Notes under the pieces: generated by a model
Seen by the model: only the letters and a program-made list of their open reading frames with translations
Database searches by the model: none
Told to the model about the DNA's origin: nothing
From: Tenacibaculum holothuriorum
GTDB lineage: Bacteria > Bacteroidota > Bacteroidia > Flavobacteriales > Flavobacteriaceae
Length of the DNA: 64,000 nucleotides
Assembly (NCBI RefSeq): GCF_002120225.1
Contig: NZ_LAPZ01000016.1
Location: 1-64,000 of the forward strand
Reading direction: 5' to 3'
Shown: in pieces, positions 45,220-54,471 of the stretch
Numbering within the stretch: position 1 is the first letter of the stretch
Layout of the letters: every line of letters begins with the position of its first letter
Position numbers and translations under genes: made by a program

Positions 45220-47727
45220 TTATAATCCAGGTCTAATTGCGATTCGAATTGCAAATTTTGGAGATGCTGGAATTGCTGTGTTTACTCTTGTATAATCTGA
45301 CCTCCAGATAGCATCAATTCTTAAGAAGCGTAAGTTACCATAACCAATATTTTCGATACCTACTCCATATTCGTAATAAAGTCTATTGTTTGGAGCATTG
45401 TATTGAATTGTTGATCTATTGATATTTATATTTTCTTGAGAAATAGTACCGTAAGCAGTTCTAAAAGTTAATAAACTTCTTAATTTTAATCTATTAATCA
45501 ATGGTATTTTATTCATGATTAATCCGTTAAAATGATGCTCAAAATGACCTGCTAAATATGTGTCTGTAACAAAATCGTAATAGTTCATTAAAGCAAAAGT
45601 ATTCTTAACTAAAGAGAAGGTTTGATTGGCAGGTAATGGACTTAGTAAAGTAATCGGTACAGCTCCGAAGGTTTTACCAGCCTCAAGAGTAGCGTCTAAA
45701 ATACCTAACTTACCTAATCTCATTGGGTGACTATACATAAACTGTATTTTGTCATACTCAAAATCACTTCCTAAAAACTTATGACCTCTTCTGTAGTTTA
45801 AAACAAATGTAGGGAAAAGGTTTCTTCCAAAGCGTTGCTCAACACCTAAACCGTAAACAAATCGACCAGGGGTATAAGTCATAAAAAGATCTGTAGTAAC
45901 ATCTCTAACTTGGGAGATGTTGTTAATTCCGTCTAAACTATAATCTACTGAAAATTTGTCTGGAGCGGCAGATCTTATTTTATTATGAGTAGCAGCAATA
46001 CCTACATGGAGGTTTTTCTTAACCCTTAAATCGAAACTTACTGCAGTTTTATTGATTTTTGATAGGAAGAAGTTATCACCTCTAGAGAATAATGCGCTAG
46101 TACCGAATGAGTTTCCAAGTAATTGAGTAGTGTTGAATAAACTACTACCCAATTGTTCAATATCGTTAATGTGTGCAACAGAAGCTGCGATTCTTGGTTT
46201 ATATGATAATAAATATCTTGCTTCTAAACCATATTTAAATTTTTGGTCTTTAGTTCCGTAAGCTAAATGACCAATGAATCGTAATCGATCGTGTGTAGTT
46301 CTAAAAGTTCTAAAACCAGCTTTAAATCGTAATCCTTCAATTTCGTTTTGAGCAAAGAACGTCCAAAAAGGACCAAATTGTAAGGTTGGACTCACAGTTA
46401 CATAACCACTAGCTAAAGTGTTTATCAATCCAGTTAAACGACGTATTTTTTTCTTAGTTTTTACCTCGTCAATTAGTTTGTATGTTAATTGGTTTTGTTC
46501 TGTAGGGCTATTGTCTTTCCAGTACTTTGCACTTTTTGCAAATTGAAAAGGAGAATATTTTTCCACTTTTTTAGAATAGAAATCTTCCGCATATGGATGG
46601 TCAAAATCGTATTTAGTATAGGTGAATGCCTTTCTAATAGTAAGTCCTTTACTTGCTTCATTTTTGTCTAAAAAAGTAAAATCTCCTTCGTAAACATTTT
46701 TTTTAGGAAGATAAACGCTATCACTTTTTATACTGAATTCTTTTTCGAAAGCTAGTCCTCTAACAAAGTTCAAATTAATGTCTTTATGAACTTTCATTTT
46801 GATTTTTGTAAGCGAGAAAATTTTGTCAGCTACCCAAAAATTTCCTTCAAATGCTAAATCACCATTTCTTCTTGGAAAAAAATAAATGTTATATAATTTA
46901 CGATTGTTTACTGTTGTGCTATCATGTAAAACATAATCATAAGTTTCGAAACCAGTTGTTGAGATCGGGCTAACAAATGATTTTTGTAATAAAGGAATAT
47001 TGTTTTGGTAAATATTTATGTCTTGAAAAGCGTTAGACATTCGATTGAAAATAAAACCTTGTTCGAAAACACCTTTGCTTTTTTCTGCTTCAATGTCTTC
47101 ACGAACTTTATCTAATTTATTATTACCATAAACTTTAAAAACGGTTTCGTTTAAATATAAGGGGATGTAAAAATTTTCTCCATGATTTTCATCACTTTTG
47201 ACTTCTCCTATAGCTTTGTCGAAGTCTTTTTTATACATTTTTTTTAGAAATGTAGTATCTATATTGTTAAGACCTATTTCTGTTGAAACATGTTTTTTAA
47301 ACTGATAAGCATTTACAAGTTTAAGTCCATTTTTCTTTTTGCGTTTCCAAATCTCTTTTAGGATTTTATAAGCAGGATTTTCTTTCTTTTTTAATCTCTT
47401 TTTTGGTCTAGAAACAATAACTACTTCTTCTAGTTGATTGGCCTCTTCTCTTAATGTAATGGTTAAAAAAGGGGAGTTACTATCAACTTTTATAACTTGA
47501 GTTTGAAATCCTAAAAAAGAAATTTCAATTTTACCTTTGGTTTTTGAAGAAGATAAAACAAAACTTCCATCGTCGTTTGTTACAGTACCATTAGCAGTAC
47601 CTTGCATAATTACATTAACAAAAGGTAATGGTTGGTGTTGTTCGTCTAGAACTTTTCCTTTTACTTTTATTTGAGCATTTACAACAACGCTACAAACTAA
47701 TAATAAGAGTGCAATTTTTATTTTCAT
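45220..47727 (-). CDS. DUF5686 outer-membrane protein with carboxypeptidase-regulatory-like domain
   Basis: An 835-residue protein. The ATG at 47727 begins a proper signal peptide (MKIKIALLLLVCSVVVNAQ); the frame extends 7 codons upstream to a TTG. A CarboxypepD_reg-like domain (about residues 22-105, VKGKVLDEQHQPLPFVNVIM) is followed by the DUF5686 region and a C-terminal beta-barrel-like half with many alternating aromatic strands, ending RIAIRPGL. It resembles a TonB receptor without a plug. The function is unknown; it is probably an envelope structural or transport protein. Confidence 0.88.
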   Translation of the reverse strand: MKIKIALLLLVCSVVVNAQIKVKGKVLDEQHQPLPFVNVIMQGTANGTVTNDDGSFVLSSSKTKGKIEISFLGFQTQVIKVDSNSPFLTITLREEANQLEEVVIVSRPKKRLKKKENPAYKILKEIWKRKKKNGLKLVNAYQFKKHVSTEIGLNNIDTTFLKKMYKKDFDKAIGEVKSDENHGENFYIPLYLNETVFKVYGNNKLDKVREDIEAEKSKGVFEQGFIFNRMSNAFQDINIYQNNIPLLQKSFVSPISTTGFETYDYVLHDSTTVNNRKLYNIYFFPRRNGDLAFEGNFWVADKIFSLTKIKMKVHKDINLNFVRGLAFEKEFSIKSDSVYLPKKNVYEGDFTFLDKNEASKGLTIRKAFTYTKYDFDHPYAEDFYSKKVEKYSPFQFAKSAKYWKDNSPTEQNQLTYKLIDEVKTKKKIRRLTGLINTLASGYVTVSPTLQFGPFWTFFAQNEIEGLRFKAGFRTFRTTHDRLRFIGHLAYGTKDQKFKYGLEARYLLSYKPRIAASVAHINDIEQLGSSLFNTTQLLGNSFGTSALFSRGDNFFLSKINKTAVSFDLRVKKNLHVGIAATHNKIRSAAPDKFSVDYSLDGINNISQVRDVTTDLFMTYTPGRFVYGLGVEQRFGRNLFPTFVLNYRRGHKFLGSDFEYDKIQFMYSHPMRLGKLGILDATLEAGKTFGAVPITLLSPLPANQTFSLVKNTFALMNYYDFVTDTYLAGHFEHHFNGLIMNKIPLINRLKLRSLLTFRTAYGTISQENININRSTIQYNAPNNRLYYEYGVGIENIGYGNLRFLRIDAIWRSDYTRVNTAIPASPKFAIRIAIRPGL

Positions 47728-47750
47728 AATAAAGTAGTAGGTTTTCAACT

Positions 47751-47788
47751 AAAAAAGAAGTGTGTACTATAAGTACATCACTTCTTTT
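47751..47788 (-). terminator. Intrinsic terminator overlapping the pdhB stop codon
   Basis: On the minus strand a stem of 16 pairs with one bulged base and a three-base loop ends in a run of six T. Its ascending arm covers the last codons of pdhB and the TAG stop lies near the loop. It separates pdhB from the DUF5686 gene. Confidence 0.75.
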
Positions 47789-48744
47789 ACTGCTTTTATA
47801 ACATCGTTACTGTTAGGTAACCATTTCTCTAGTAACACTGGAGAATAAGGTGCAGGGGTGTCTGCTGTTGTAATACGTTTTATAGGAGCATCTAAATAAT
47901 CAAATGCTTCGTCTTGTACTCTAAAAGTAATTTCTGAAGACACACTTCCGAATGGCCATGCTTCTTCTAAAATAACTAATCTGTTTGTTTTTTTAACAGA
48001 TTCTAAAATGGTTTTATGATCCATAGGGCGAACTGTACGTAAATCGATAACTTCAATAGAAATCCCTTCTTTAGCTAACTCGTCAGCAGCTTTGTAGGCT
48101 TCTTTAATAATTTTACCGAAAGATACTACTGTTACATCAGATCCTTCTCTTTTAATATCTGCAACTCCAATAGGAATAATATATTCTCCTTCAGGGATTT
48201 CCATCTTATCACCATACATTTGTTCAGATTCCATGAAAATTACTGGGTCATCATCACGAATAGCAGCTTTTAATAATCCTTTAGCGTCATACGGATTAGA
48301 AGGCACAATGACCTTTAAACCAGGACAGTTAGCATACCAGCTTTCAAATGCTTGAGAGTGCGTTGCTGCTAATTGACCAGCTGAAGCTGTTGGGCCACGA
48401 AAAACGATAGGACAGTTAAACTGACCACCCGACATTTGACGGATTTTTGCAGCATTATTTATAATTTGATCAATTCCTACTAAAGAGAAATTGAATGTCA
48501 TGTACTCAACAATTGGTCTATTACCATTCATGGCAGACCCAACAGCAATACCTCCAAATCCTAATTCGGCAATAGGTGTATCAATAACACGTTTTGCACC
48601 AAATTCGTCTAGCATTCCTTTAGAAGCCTTGTAGGCTCCATTATATTCCGCTACTTCTTCACCCATTAAGTAAATGCTTTCATCTCTACGCATTTCTTCA
48701 CTCATGGCTTCGCAAATAGCTTCTCTAAATTGTACTGTTTTCAT
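47767..48744 (-). CDS. pdhB: Pyruvate dehydrogenase E1 component, beta subunit
   Basis: A 325-residue E1-beta subunit that, with E1-alpha, decarboxylates pyruvate using thiamine pyrophosphate. Family features include MGEEVAEYNGAYKASKGM, DTPIAELGFGGIAVGSAM, the motif FRGPTASAGQLAATHSQAFE and VILEEAWPFGSVSSEI. No E1-alpha or E2 gene is in the window, so it is a stand-alone pdhB as common in Flavobacteriia. A branched-chain 2-oxoacid role is less likely given the close resemblance to PdhB. Confidence 0.93.
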   Translation of the reverse strand: MKTVQFREAICEAMSEEMRRDESIYLMGEEVAEYNGAYKASKGMLDEFGAKRVIDTPIAELGFGGIAVGSAMNGNRPIVEYMTFNFSLVGIDQIINNAAKIRQMSGGQFNCPIVFRGPTASAGQLAATHSQAFESWYANCPGLKVIVPSNPYDAKGLLKAAIRDDDPVIFMESEQMYGDKMEIPEGEYIIPIGVADIKREGSDVTVVSFGKIIKEAYKAADELAKEGISIEVIDLRTVRPMDHKTILESVKKTNRLVILEEAWPFGSVSSEITFRVQDEAFDYLDAPIKRITTADTPAPYSPVLLEKWLPNSNDVIKAVKEVMYL

Positions 48745-48775
48745 ACGTTTTATAAGTAGTTGTTTATCAAGAGTG

Positions 48776-48783
48776 CAAAAATA
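48776..48783 (-). promoter_or_regulatory. -7 promoter element of pdhB
   Basis: The minus strand reads TATTTTTG, an exact TAnnTTTG match, 31 bases before the pdhB start. Confidence 0.5.
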
Positions 48784-48834
48784 AGAAAAATAGCGGTAAA
48801 AAAGTTAAATTCGCTTTTTAAGATTTCTAATTAA

Positions 48835-50019
48835 TTGGTAACTGTGATAAATTTTTTAAAGAAGAATGTGAATTATATTCTTCTTTCAGTTTTTTTAGCT
48901 ATAAACTCTTTGTTTATAATTAAATATGGTGTTCGTCAACATTATGTATCTGTATCATCACTATGTTTTGGGTATGTTTTATTTAATGTTGGAGCTATTT
49001 TTTTAATTGATAAGAAGAAAAGTTTTTTGAATAATTATAAAGGTTTTCACAATTGGTTTTTGATTGTTAGCTTGCTCTTTATTGGATTATCAATCTTAAT
49101 GAACCTTAAAATTGATGGAAATTCTTTGTCTGTTGATAGGTGGTCTGCACTAGAGACTTTAGTTAAAAGTACCCTTAATGGAGAATATCCGTATTTGCAA
49201 AAAGATCATTTAGGAAAAACATCTTCTAATTTTCCTGCGCTTTTCTTTATAGGTCTTCCATTTTATTTAATAGGTAAAATTGGTTTTATACAACCTTTTA
49301 TTATGTTGGTTGTTTTAGCTCTTTTGTTTTTATCGAGAGTTAGTAACTCTAGTAAATTGCTTGTTTTGTTTCTGTTTATAACTTCACCAAGTTATTTATG
49401 GGAGGTTTACGCAAAGAGTGATTTGATGTCTAATATAATTTTAATGTGTTTATTTATATTTTACTGGAACACTAAAACTAAAGGAGATTTATTTAACAAA
49501 ATTGTTTTACTAGCCTTTAGTTGTGCATTTTTTCTTCTAACTCGAGGTGTATTAGTTATACCTTTATTAGTGTTTCTATGTAAAGACTTTTTTCAATTAC
49601 TACTGAATAAAAAGTTAAGATTTATAGTTTGTTTCTTTTTCTTTTTAATCATGATTTCATTGCCAGTCTTGTTAACTATAAGTACTTTAGATCAAGTGAA
49701 AACTTCAAATCCGTTTATGAATCAGACAGAATCTGCGCCAGCAATAATTCAATTATTAATGATTTTATTTTCGATTGTACTAAGCTTTAGGGTTAAAAAA
49801 CTGTTAGATGTTTTTCTTTTCGTATCGCTAATATTGAGTGGGTTTATAGGGTTTTCTATTTTTCTAAATATATTATCTGAAGGCTTCGGAAGAGCAATTC
49901 TAAATAGCTTATCAGATATCTCTTACTTAAATATGTCTATTCCTTTTATTATAAGTGCTTTGTTGATTTATAATGAAAAAGAGTTATTCAAAGAAGGTAG
50001 TTTAATTTCAAAAATTTAA
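48835..50019 (+). CDS. Polytopic membrane protein, possibly GT-C-type glycosyltransferase
   Basis: A roughly 394-residue protein with ten or more hydrophobic segments. After the third helix a loop contains VDRWSALETLVKSTLNGEYPY and SNFPALFFIGLPF, which resembles the first extracytoplasmic loop (acidic residue, then a YP..PxxF stretch) of GT-C lipid-linked-sugar glycosyltransferases. Later, WEVYAKSDLMSN is another polar loop. This assignment is tentative. The start is uncertain: TTG at 48835 or GTG at 48844; no ATG is near. It stands alone between pdhB and etfBA. Confidence 0.7.
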   Translation: MVTVINFLKKNVNYILLSVFLAINSLFIIKYGVRQHYVSVSSLCFGYVLFNVGAIFLIDKKKSFLNNYKGFHNWFLIVSLLFIGLSILMNLKIDGNSLSVDRWSALETLVKSTLNGEYPYLQKDHLGKTSSNFPALFFIGLPFYLIGKIGFIQPFIMLVVLALLFLSRVSNSSKLLVLFLFITSPSYLWEVYAKSDLMSNIILMCLFIFYWNTKTKGDLFNKIVLLAFSCAFFLLTRGVLVIPLLVFLCKDFFQLLLNKKLRFIVCFFFFLIMISLPVLLTISTLDQVKTSNPFMNQTESAPAIIQLLMILFSIVLSFRVKKLLDVFLFVSLILSGFIGFSIFLNILSEGFGRAILNSLSDISYLNMSIPFIISALLIYNEKELFKEGSLISKI

Positions 50020-50025
50020 TTACGA

Positions 50026-50043
50026 TTTTGACATAAGTCAAAA
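50026..50043. promoter_or_regulatory. Crp/Fnr-type palindromic operator upstream of etfBA
   Basis: TTTTGAC-ATAA-GTCAAAA is a perfect palindrome with 7-base arms and a 4-base spacer, matching the TTGAnnnnnnTCAA form bound by Fnr/Nnr-like regulators. Its centre lies about 60 bases before the predicted etfB transcription start, a typical activator position. It lies just past the stop of the preceding membrane-protein gene, where it could in principle be chance. Confidence 0.55.
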
Positions 50044-50081
50044 AATATTATGCACGCATAGTATTTTTTAAAAAAATGTTT

Positions 50082-50089
50082 TAACTTCG
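50082..50089 (+). promoter_or_regulatory. Probable -7 promoter element of etfBA
   Basis: TAACTTCG matches TAnnTTTG at seven of eight positions, 36 bases before etfB. A weak core like this would fit dependence on an activator at the upstream palindrome. Confidence 0.4.
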
Positions 50090-50125
50090 TGGCATTAAAA
50101 CTAAGTTTCTTTAAAACAAATATAT

Positions 50126-50866
50126 ATGAAAATATTAGTATGTATCAGTCACGTGCCTGATACCACTTCAAAAATTAATTTTACAGATAATGATACAAAG
50201 TTTGATACAAACGGAGTGCAATTTGTAATTAATCCATACGATGAATTCAGTTTAACACGTGCAATGTGGTTTAAAGAAAAGCAAGGAGCAAGTGTAACTG
50301 TTGTTAATGTTGGTGGGGCTTCAACTGAACCAACTTTACGTAAAGCTTTAGCAATTGGAGCAGACGATGCTATTCGTGTAAATGCTGAGCCTACTGATGG
50401 TTTAATGGTAGCTAAAGAATTAGCTGAGGTTGTTAAAAATGGCGGATACGATTTAGTATTAGCAGGAAAAGAATCTGCGGATTATAACGGACAAATGGTG
50501 CCTGGTATGTTAGCTTCTTTATTAGATTACAACTTCGTGAACGGATGTGTTGGAGTTGAGGTAGATGGAGCTAATGTAACTTTAGATAGAGAAATTGATG
50601 GTGGAGAAGAAAAAGTGTCTTCAACATTACCAATGGTAGTAGCAGGTCAAAAAGGAATTGTTGAAGAAAAAGACCTTCGTATTCCTAATATGCGTGGTAT
50701 TATGATGGCTCGTAAAAAGCCTTTAGCTGTAGTTGAACCAACTGGAGCTGCATCTGCAACTTCTACTCAAACTTTTGAGAAGCCAGCAGAAAAAGGAGCT
50801 GTTAAATTAGTAGAAAGTGTAGATGAGTTAATCGATTTATTACACAACGAAGCTAAAGTAATCTAA
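50126..50866 (+). CDS. etfB: Electron transfer flavoprotein beta subunit
   Basis: A 246-residue ETF beta subunit, which with EtfA accepts electrons from acyl-CoA dehydrogenases and passes them to the quinone pool. The opening MKILVCISHVPDTTSKINF, the AMP-site region NVGGASTEPTLRKALAIGADDA and LVLAGKESADYNGQMVPGML are typical. It precedes etfA by 57 bases, with a small inverted repeat (GTTGTA/TACAAC) between them. Confidence 0.95.
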   Translation: MKILVCISHVPDTTSKINFTDNDTKFDTNGVQFVINPYDEFSLTRAMWFKEKQGASVTVVNVGGASTEPTLRKALAIGADDAIRVNAEPTDGLMVAKELAEVVKNGGYDLVLAGKESADYNGQMVPGMLASLLDYNFVNGCVGVEVDGANVTLDREIDGGEEKVSSTLPMVVAGQKGIVEEKDLRIPNMRGIMMARKKPLAVVEPTGAASATSTQTFEKPAEKGAVKLVESVDELIDLLHNEAKVI

Positions 50867-50923
50867 GAAGAATTAAAATTAAAATCACGTTGTAGTTACA
50901 TACAACATCAAAATATTAAAAAT

Positions 50924-51877
50924 ATGTCTGTATTAGTTTTTGCCGATTCATCGGAAGGAAAATTCAAAAAAACAGCTTTCGAAGTAGTTTCTTACGGAAA
51001 GAAAGTAGCAGAACAAATGGGAAGTAACATGGTAGCTTTGACTATTAATGGAGGAGATGCTTCTGAATTATATAAATATGGTGCCGAAAAAGTTGTAGAA
51101 GTTAAAAACGATTTAGCTTCATTCAACGCTAAAGCTTATGCATCAATCATTAAACAAGCTGCAGAAGCTCAAGGAGCAAATGTTGTAGTAATCGACTCTA
51201 GTGTCGATGGTTTAACTGTAGCTCCATTAGTAGCTGTTGGATTAGAAGCAGGTTTAGCATCTAACGCAGTAGCTTTACCAAGTAGTACAAGTCCTTTTGT
51301 TGTTAAGAGAAAAGCATTTTCTAACAAAGGATTTAACAATACTGAAATTTCTACAGAAAAGAAAGTGGTTGGAGTTGCTAAAAATTCTTATGGAGCGCAT
51401 GAAAATGAAGTATCTGGTTCTACTGAGTCTTTTGACGCTTCTTTACCAGAATTAGGAGTAAAATCAGAAAGTATTAATAAAGCTACTGGTACAGTAACAA
51501 TTGCTGATGCTGATACGGTAGTATCTGGAGGTAGAGGATTAAAAGGTCCTGAAAACTGGGGAATGGTAGAAGAGTTAGCAGAAGTCTTAGGAGCTGCAAC
51601 TGCTTGTTCTAAACCAGTTTCTGATTTAGGATGGAGACCTCACAGTGAACACGTAGGGCAAACAGGTAAGCCAGTAGCGTCTAACTTATACATTGCTATA
51701 GGTATTTCAGGAGCAATTCAGCACTTAGCAGGTGTAAATGCATCTAAAGTAAAAGTGGTAATTAACAATGATCCAGAAGCACCTTTCTTTAAAGCTGCAG
51801 AATATGGTATTGTTGGAGATGCTTTCGAAGTAGTTCCTCAATTAATTGAGAAATTAAAAGCATTTAAACAATCATAA
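50924..51877 (+). CDS. etfA: Electron transfer flavoprotein alpha subunit
   Basis: A 317-residue ETF alpha subunit. The C-terminal FAD-binding domain is clear: VVSGGRGLKGPENWGMVEELA, then DLGWRPHSEHVGQTGKPVASNLYIAIGISGAIQHLAGV (quoted in pieces in the family signature) and INNDPEAPFF. The N-terminal domain is shorter than in mitochondrial proteins. It forms an operon with etfB and ends 75 bases before a terminator. Confidence 0.95.
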   Translation: MSVLVFADSSEGKFKKTAFEVVSYGKKVAEQMGSNMVALTINGGDASELYKYGAEKVVEVKNDLASFNAKAYASIIKQAAEAQGANVVVIDSSVDGLTVAPLVAVGLEAGLASNAVALPSSTSPFVVKRKAFSNKGFNNTEISTEKKVVGVAKNSYGAHENEVSGSTESFDASLPELGVKSESINKATGTVTIADADTVVSGGRGLKGPENWGMVEELAEVLGAATACSKPVSDLGWRPHSEHVGQTGKPVASNLYIAIGISGAIQHLAGVNASKVKVVINNDPEAPFFKAAEYGIVGDAFEVVPQLIEKLKAFKQS

Positions 51878-51951
51878 TTTATAGGGTAGAATTTTCTTTT
51901 TTAAAAATTAAGTGGTCAACACATAATTTTTAGTAAATTGTGCCCTCTAAA

Positions 51952-52000
51952 AGGGCTGTCTAAAAAAGCATAAAGCCAAAAATTTAGACAGCTCTTTTTT
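51952..52000 (+). terminator. Terminator of etfBA
   Basis: GCTGTCTAAA and its exact complement form a 10-base stem, with an extra G-T and A-T pair, around an 18-base loop, followed by a run of seven T. It ends 15 bases before the next gene. Confidence 0.75.
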
Positions 52001-52014
52001 TATGTAGACTGATA

Positions 52015-52626
52015 ATGAGTTTAATACAACTAACTATTAAAGGAATTTCTTATAGCCAAACACAAAGTGGTGCTTATGCATTGGTGTTGAGCGAAGTAGG
52101 AGGTACTCGTACATTGCCAATTATTATAGGGGCTTTTGAAGCTCAATCGATAGCCATAGCTTTAGAAAAAGAAATTCGTCCACCAAGACCATTAACTCAC
52201 GATTTATTTAAAACTTTTTCCGATCGTTTTCATATTCAAATTAAGCAAGTAATCATCCATAAATTGGTTGATGGAGTTTTCTTTTCGAGCTTAGTTTGTG
52301 AAAGAGAAGGAGAAGAAGAGGTTATTGATACTCGAACTTCTGATGCTATTGCTTTAGCAGTACGTTTTCAAGCGCCTATTTATACGTATGAAAACATTTT
52401 AGATAAAGCAGGTATTTATTTAAAGATGGAAGAAGAGTTAGAAATCGAAGAAGATTTAAGTGAAGAAGGTGAAATTGAGATAGAACTTGAAGAAATAGCA
52501 GAATCCGCAGAAGGTTTTTCGCATATGTCTCTAGAAGAACTACATGCTCAATTAGAAGAAGCAGTTACTAATGAAAACTACGAGTTAGCTGCTAAAATTA
52601 GAGATGAAATAAGCAAACGCTCTTAA
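52015..52626 (+). CDS. Bifunctional nuclease family (BFN/DUF151) protein with UVR motif
   Basis: A 203-residue protein. Residues 1-130 form a DUF151 bifunctional-nuclease domain (GAYALVLSEVGGTRTLPIIIG, EAQSIAIALE and RTSDAIALAVRF). An acidic linker (EEELEIEEDLSEEGEIEIE) follows, then a C-terminal UVR motif (LEELHAQLEEAVTNENYELA, AAKIRDEI), which binds UvrB-like partners. The exact activity in bacteria is not settled. It sits 15 bases after the etfBA terminator and 15 bases before the transporter gene. Confidence 0.9.
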   Translation: MSLIQLTIKGISYSQTQSGAYALVLSEVGGTRTLPIIIGAFEAQSIAIALEKEIRPPRPLTHDLFKTFSDRFHIQIKQVIIHKLVDGVFFSSLVCEREGEEEVIDTRTSDAIALAVRFQAPIYTYENILDKAGIYLKMEEELEIEEDLSEEGEIEIELEEIAESAEGFSHMSLEELHAQLEEAVTNENYELAAKIRDEISKRS

Positions 52627-52641
52627 TACATATTAAATAAA

Positions 52642-54361
52642 ATGAAAAAAATAATCATTGTATTGTTATGTTGTTTACCGTTTTTTTTCAGCGGCTCAAA
52701 GTCTGGAAAAAAACTGGATTTTCTCATCAATTGAAAAAACAGACGGTACGAAACTAGCAGAGATTAATGAAGGAGATGTATTTAATTTAAAAGAAGGAGA
52801 ATTCTCATATTCTTTAGCTTCTAAAGATAGCTTGAAAGCTGGAGGAGATTTTATCCATCAAAACAATCTTCTAATTTTTAAATACAAGCAACCTAACGAT
52901 ACTATACGTTATTATAATGTTGTTGAATTAACAGATAATAACTTAACTATTTCAGAAAATGATGTATTGTATAAGTTTTCTTCAGCTGGGGCACCAGTTA
53001 CAGTTGTAAAAGAGGAAGTTGAGGTTGTAGAAAATCAAAGTGAAATTATTCCAAGTCAAGGAATTTCTTTTAACAGTGTGTGGAGAGGAGCTTTAGGAAT
53101 GATTACATTATTAATTATAGCTTTTTTATTTAGTTCGAATAGAAGAGGAATTGATTGGAAAACAGTCGGATTAGGATTAGCTTTTCAGTTGTTAATAGCT
53201 ATCGGAGTTTTAAAAGTTCCTTTTGTGCAAAAAGCTTTCGAATTAGTTGGAGGTTTGTTTGTGAGTGTATTAGACTTTACAAGAGCAGGTAGTGAATTTT
53301 TATTTAGCGGATTAGTGTCTAACATGGATTCTTTTGGATTCATTTTTGCATTTCAAGTATTACCAACTATTATTTTCTTCTCAGCATTAACGTCTTTATT
53401 GTTTTATCTAGGGTTAATTCAAAAAGTAGTTAAAGGATTAGCTTGGTTGTTATCTAAAGGATTAAAAATTTCTGGAGCAGAAAGTTTATCGGTTGCAGGA
53501 AATATTTTCTTAGGACAAACTGAAGCACCTTTATTAATTAAAGCTTACTTAGAGAAAATGAACCGTTCTGAAATCTTATTAGTAATGATAGGAGGAATGG
53601 CTACAGTTGCAGGAGCCGTATTAGCGGCTTACATCGGTTTCTTAGGAGGAGATGATGAGGCTTTACGTTTATTGTATGCAAAGCACTTATTAGCGGCATC
53701 AGTAATGGCAGCACCAGGAGCAATTATTATTTCAAAAATATTATATCCACAAACTGAAGAAGTTAATACTGATGTTAAAGTATCTTCAGAAAAAATAGGG
53801 TCTAATATTCTAGACGCTATCGCAAACGGTACTACTGAAGGATTAAATTTAGCAATGAATGTAGCTGCGATGTTATTAGTATTTATTGCTTTCATTGCCA
53901 TGATAAACGGAATTTTAGGTTGGGTAGGAGATGTTACTTCATTAAATACTTGGATGGCAGAAAATACTACTTATGCTAAATTTTCATTAGAAGCTATTTT
54001 AGGATATATTTTCGCACCGTTAATGTGGTTAATTGGAGTTGCTAAAGAAGATATGGCATTAATGGGGCAGTTGTTAGGTATTAAATTAGCGGCAAGTGAA
54101 TTTGTAGGGTATATTCAATTAGCAGAGCTTAAAAATGTTGCAAGCGCTACGCATTTAACTTATAATAAGTCAATTATTATGGCAACATATATGTTGTGTG
54201 GTTTTGCAAACTTTGCATCAATTGGTATTCAAATAGGTGGTATTGGTTCGTTAGCACCAGGACAACGAAAAACATTATCAGAATTTGGTATGAAGGCATT
54301 AATTGGAGGAACAATAGCTTCGCTAATGTCGGCTACCATAGCAGGAATGATTATCGGGTAG
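52642..54361 (+). CDS. CNT-family nucleoside transporter (NupC-like) with a frameshift in its signal peptide
   Basis: The main frame (52658 on) encodes an N-terminal extracytoplasmic domain of about 110 residues and a CNT transporter with about ten helices (VAGNIFLGQTEAPLLIKAYL, GGMATVAGAVLAAYIGF, NFASIGIQIGGIGSLAPGQR) that imports nucleosides with ions. It has no ATG start. An ATG at 52642 begins a perfect signal peptide (MKKIIIVLLCCLPFFF) in another frame. Removing one T from the eight-T run at 52681-52688 would join them as PFFSAAQSLEKNW. The run may be an assembly error, a mutation or a phase-variable tract. Confidence 0.85.
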
Positions 54362-54410
54362 CGAGTCGCTACAGACAAATAACAGTTAATAACTTATTGA
54401 TATAATTTTA

Positions 54411-54443
54411 AAAAGCATCAACAATTTTTGTTGATGCTTTTTT
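54411..54443 (+). terminator. Terminator of the nucleoside transporter gene
   Basis: A 13-base stem (AAAAGCATCAACA with its complement) and a T run lie 50 bases past the stop. Confidence 0.88.
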
Positions 54444-54471
54444 ATTTTTACCTAAAATCAATTCATAGAAA

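Noticed and set aside
50867..50923. GTTGTA/TACAAC inverted repeat between etfB and etfA as an operator
   Set aside because: Only six-base arms inside an operon; more likely a small mRNA hairpin or chance.
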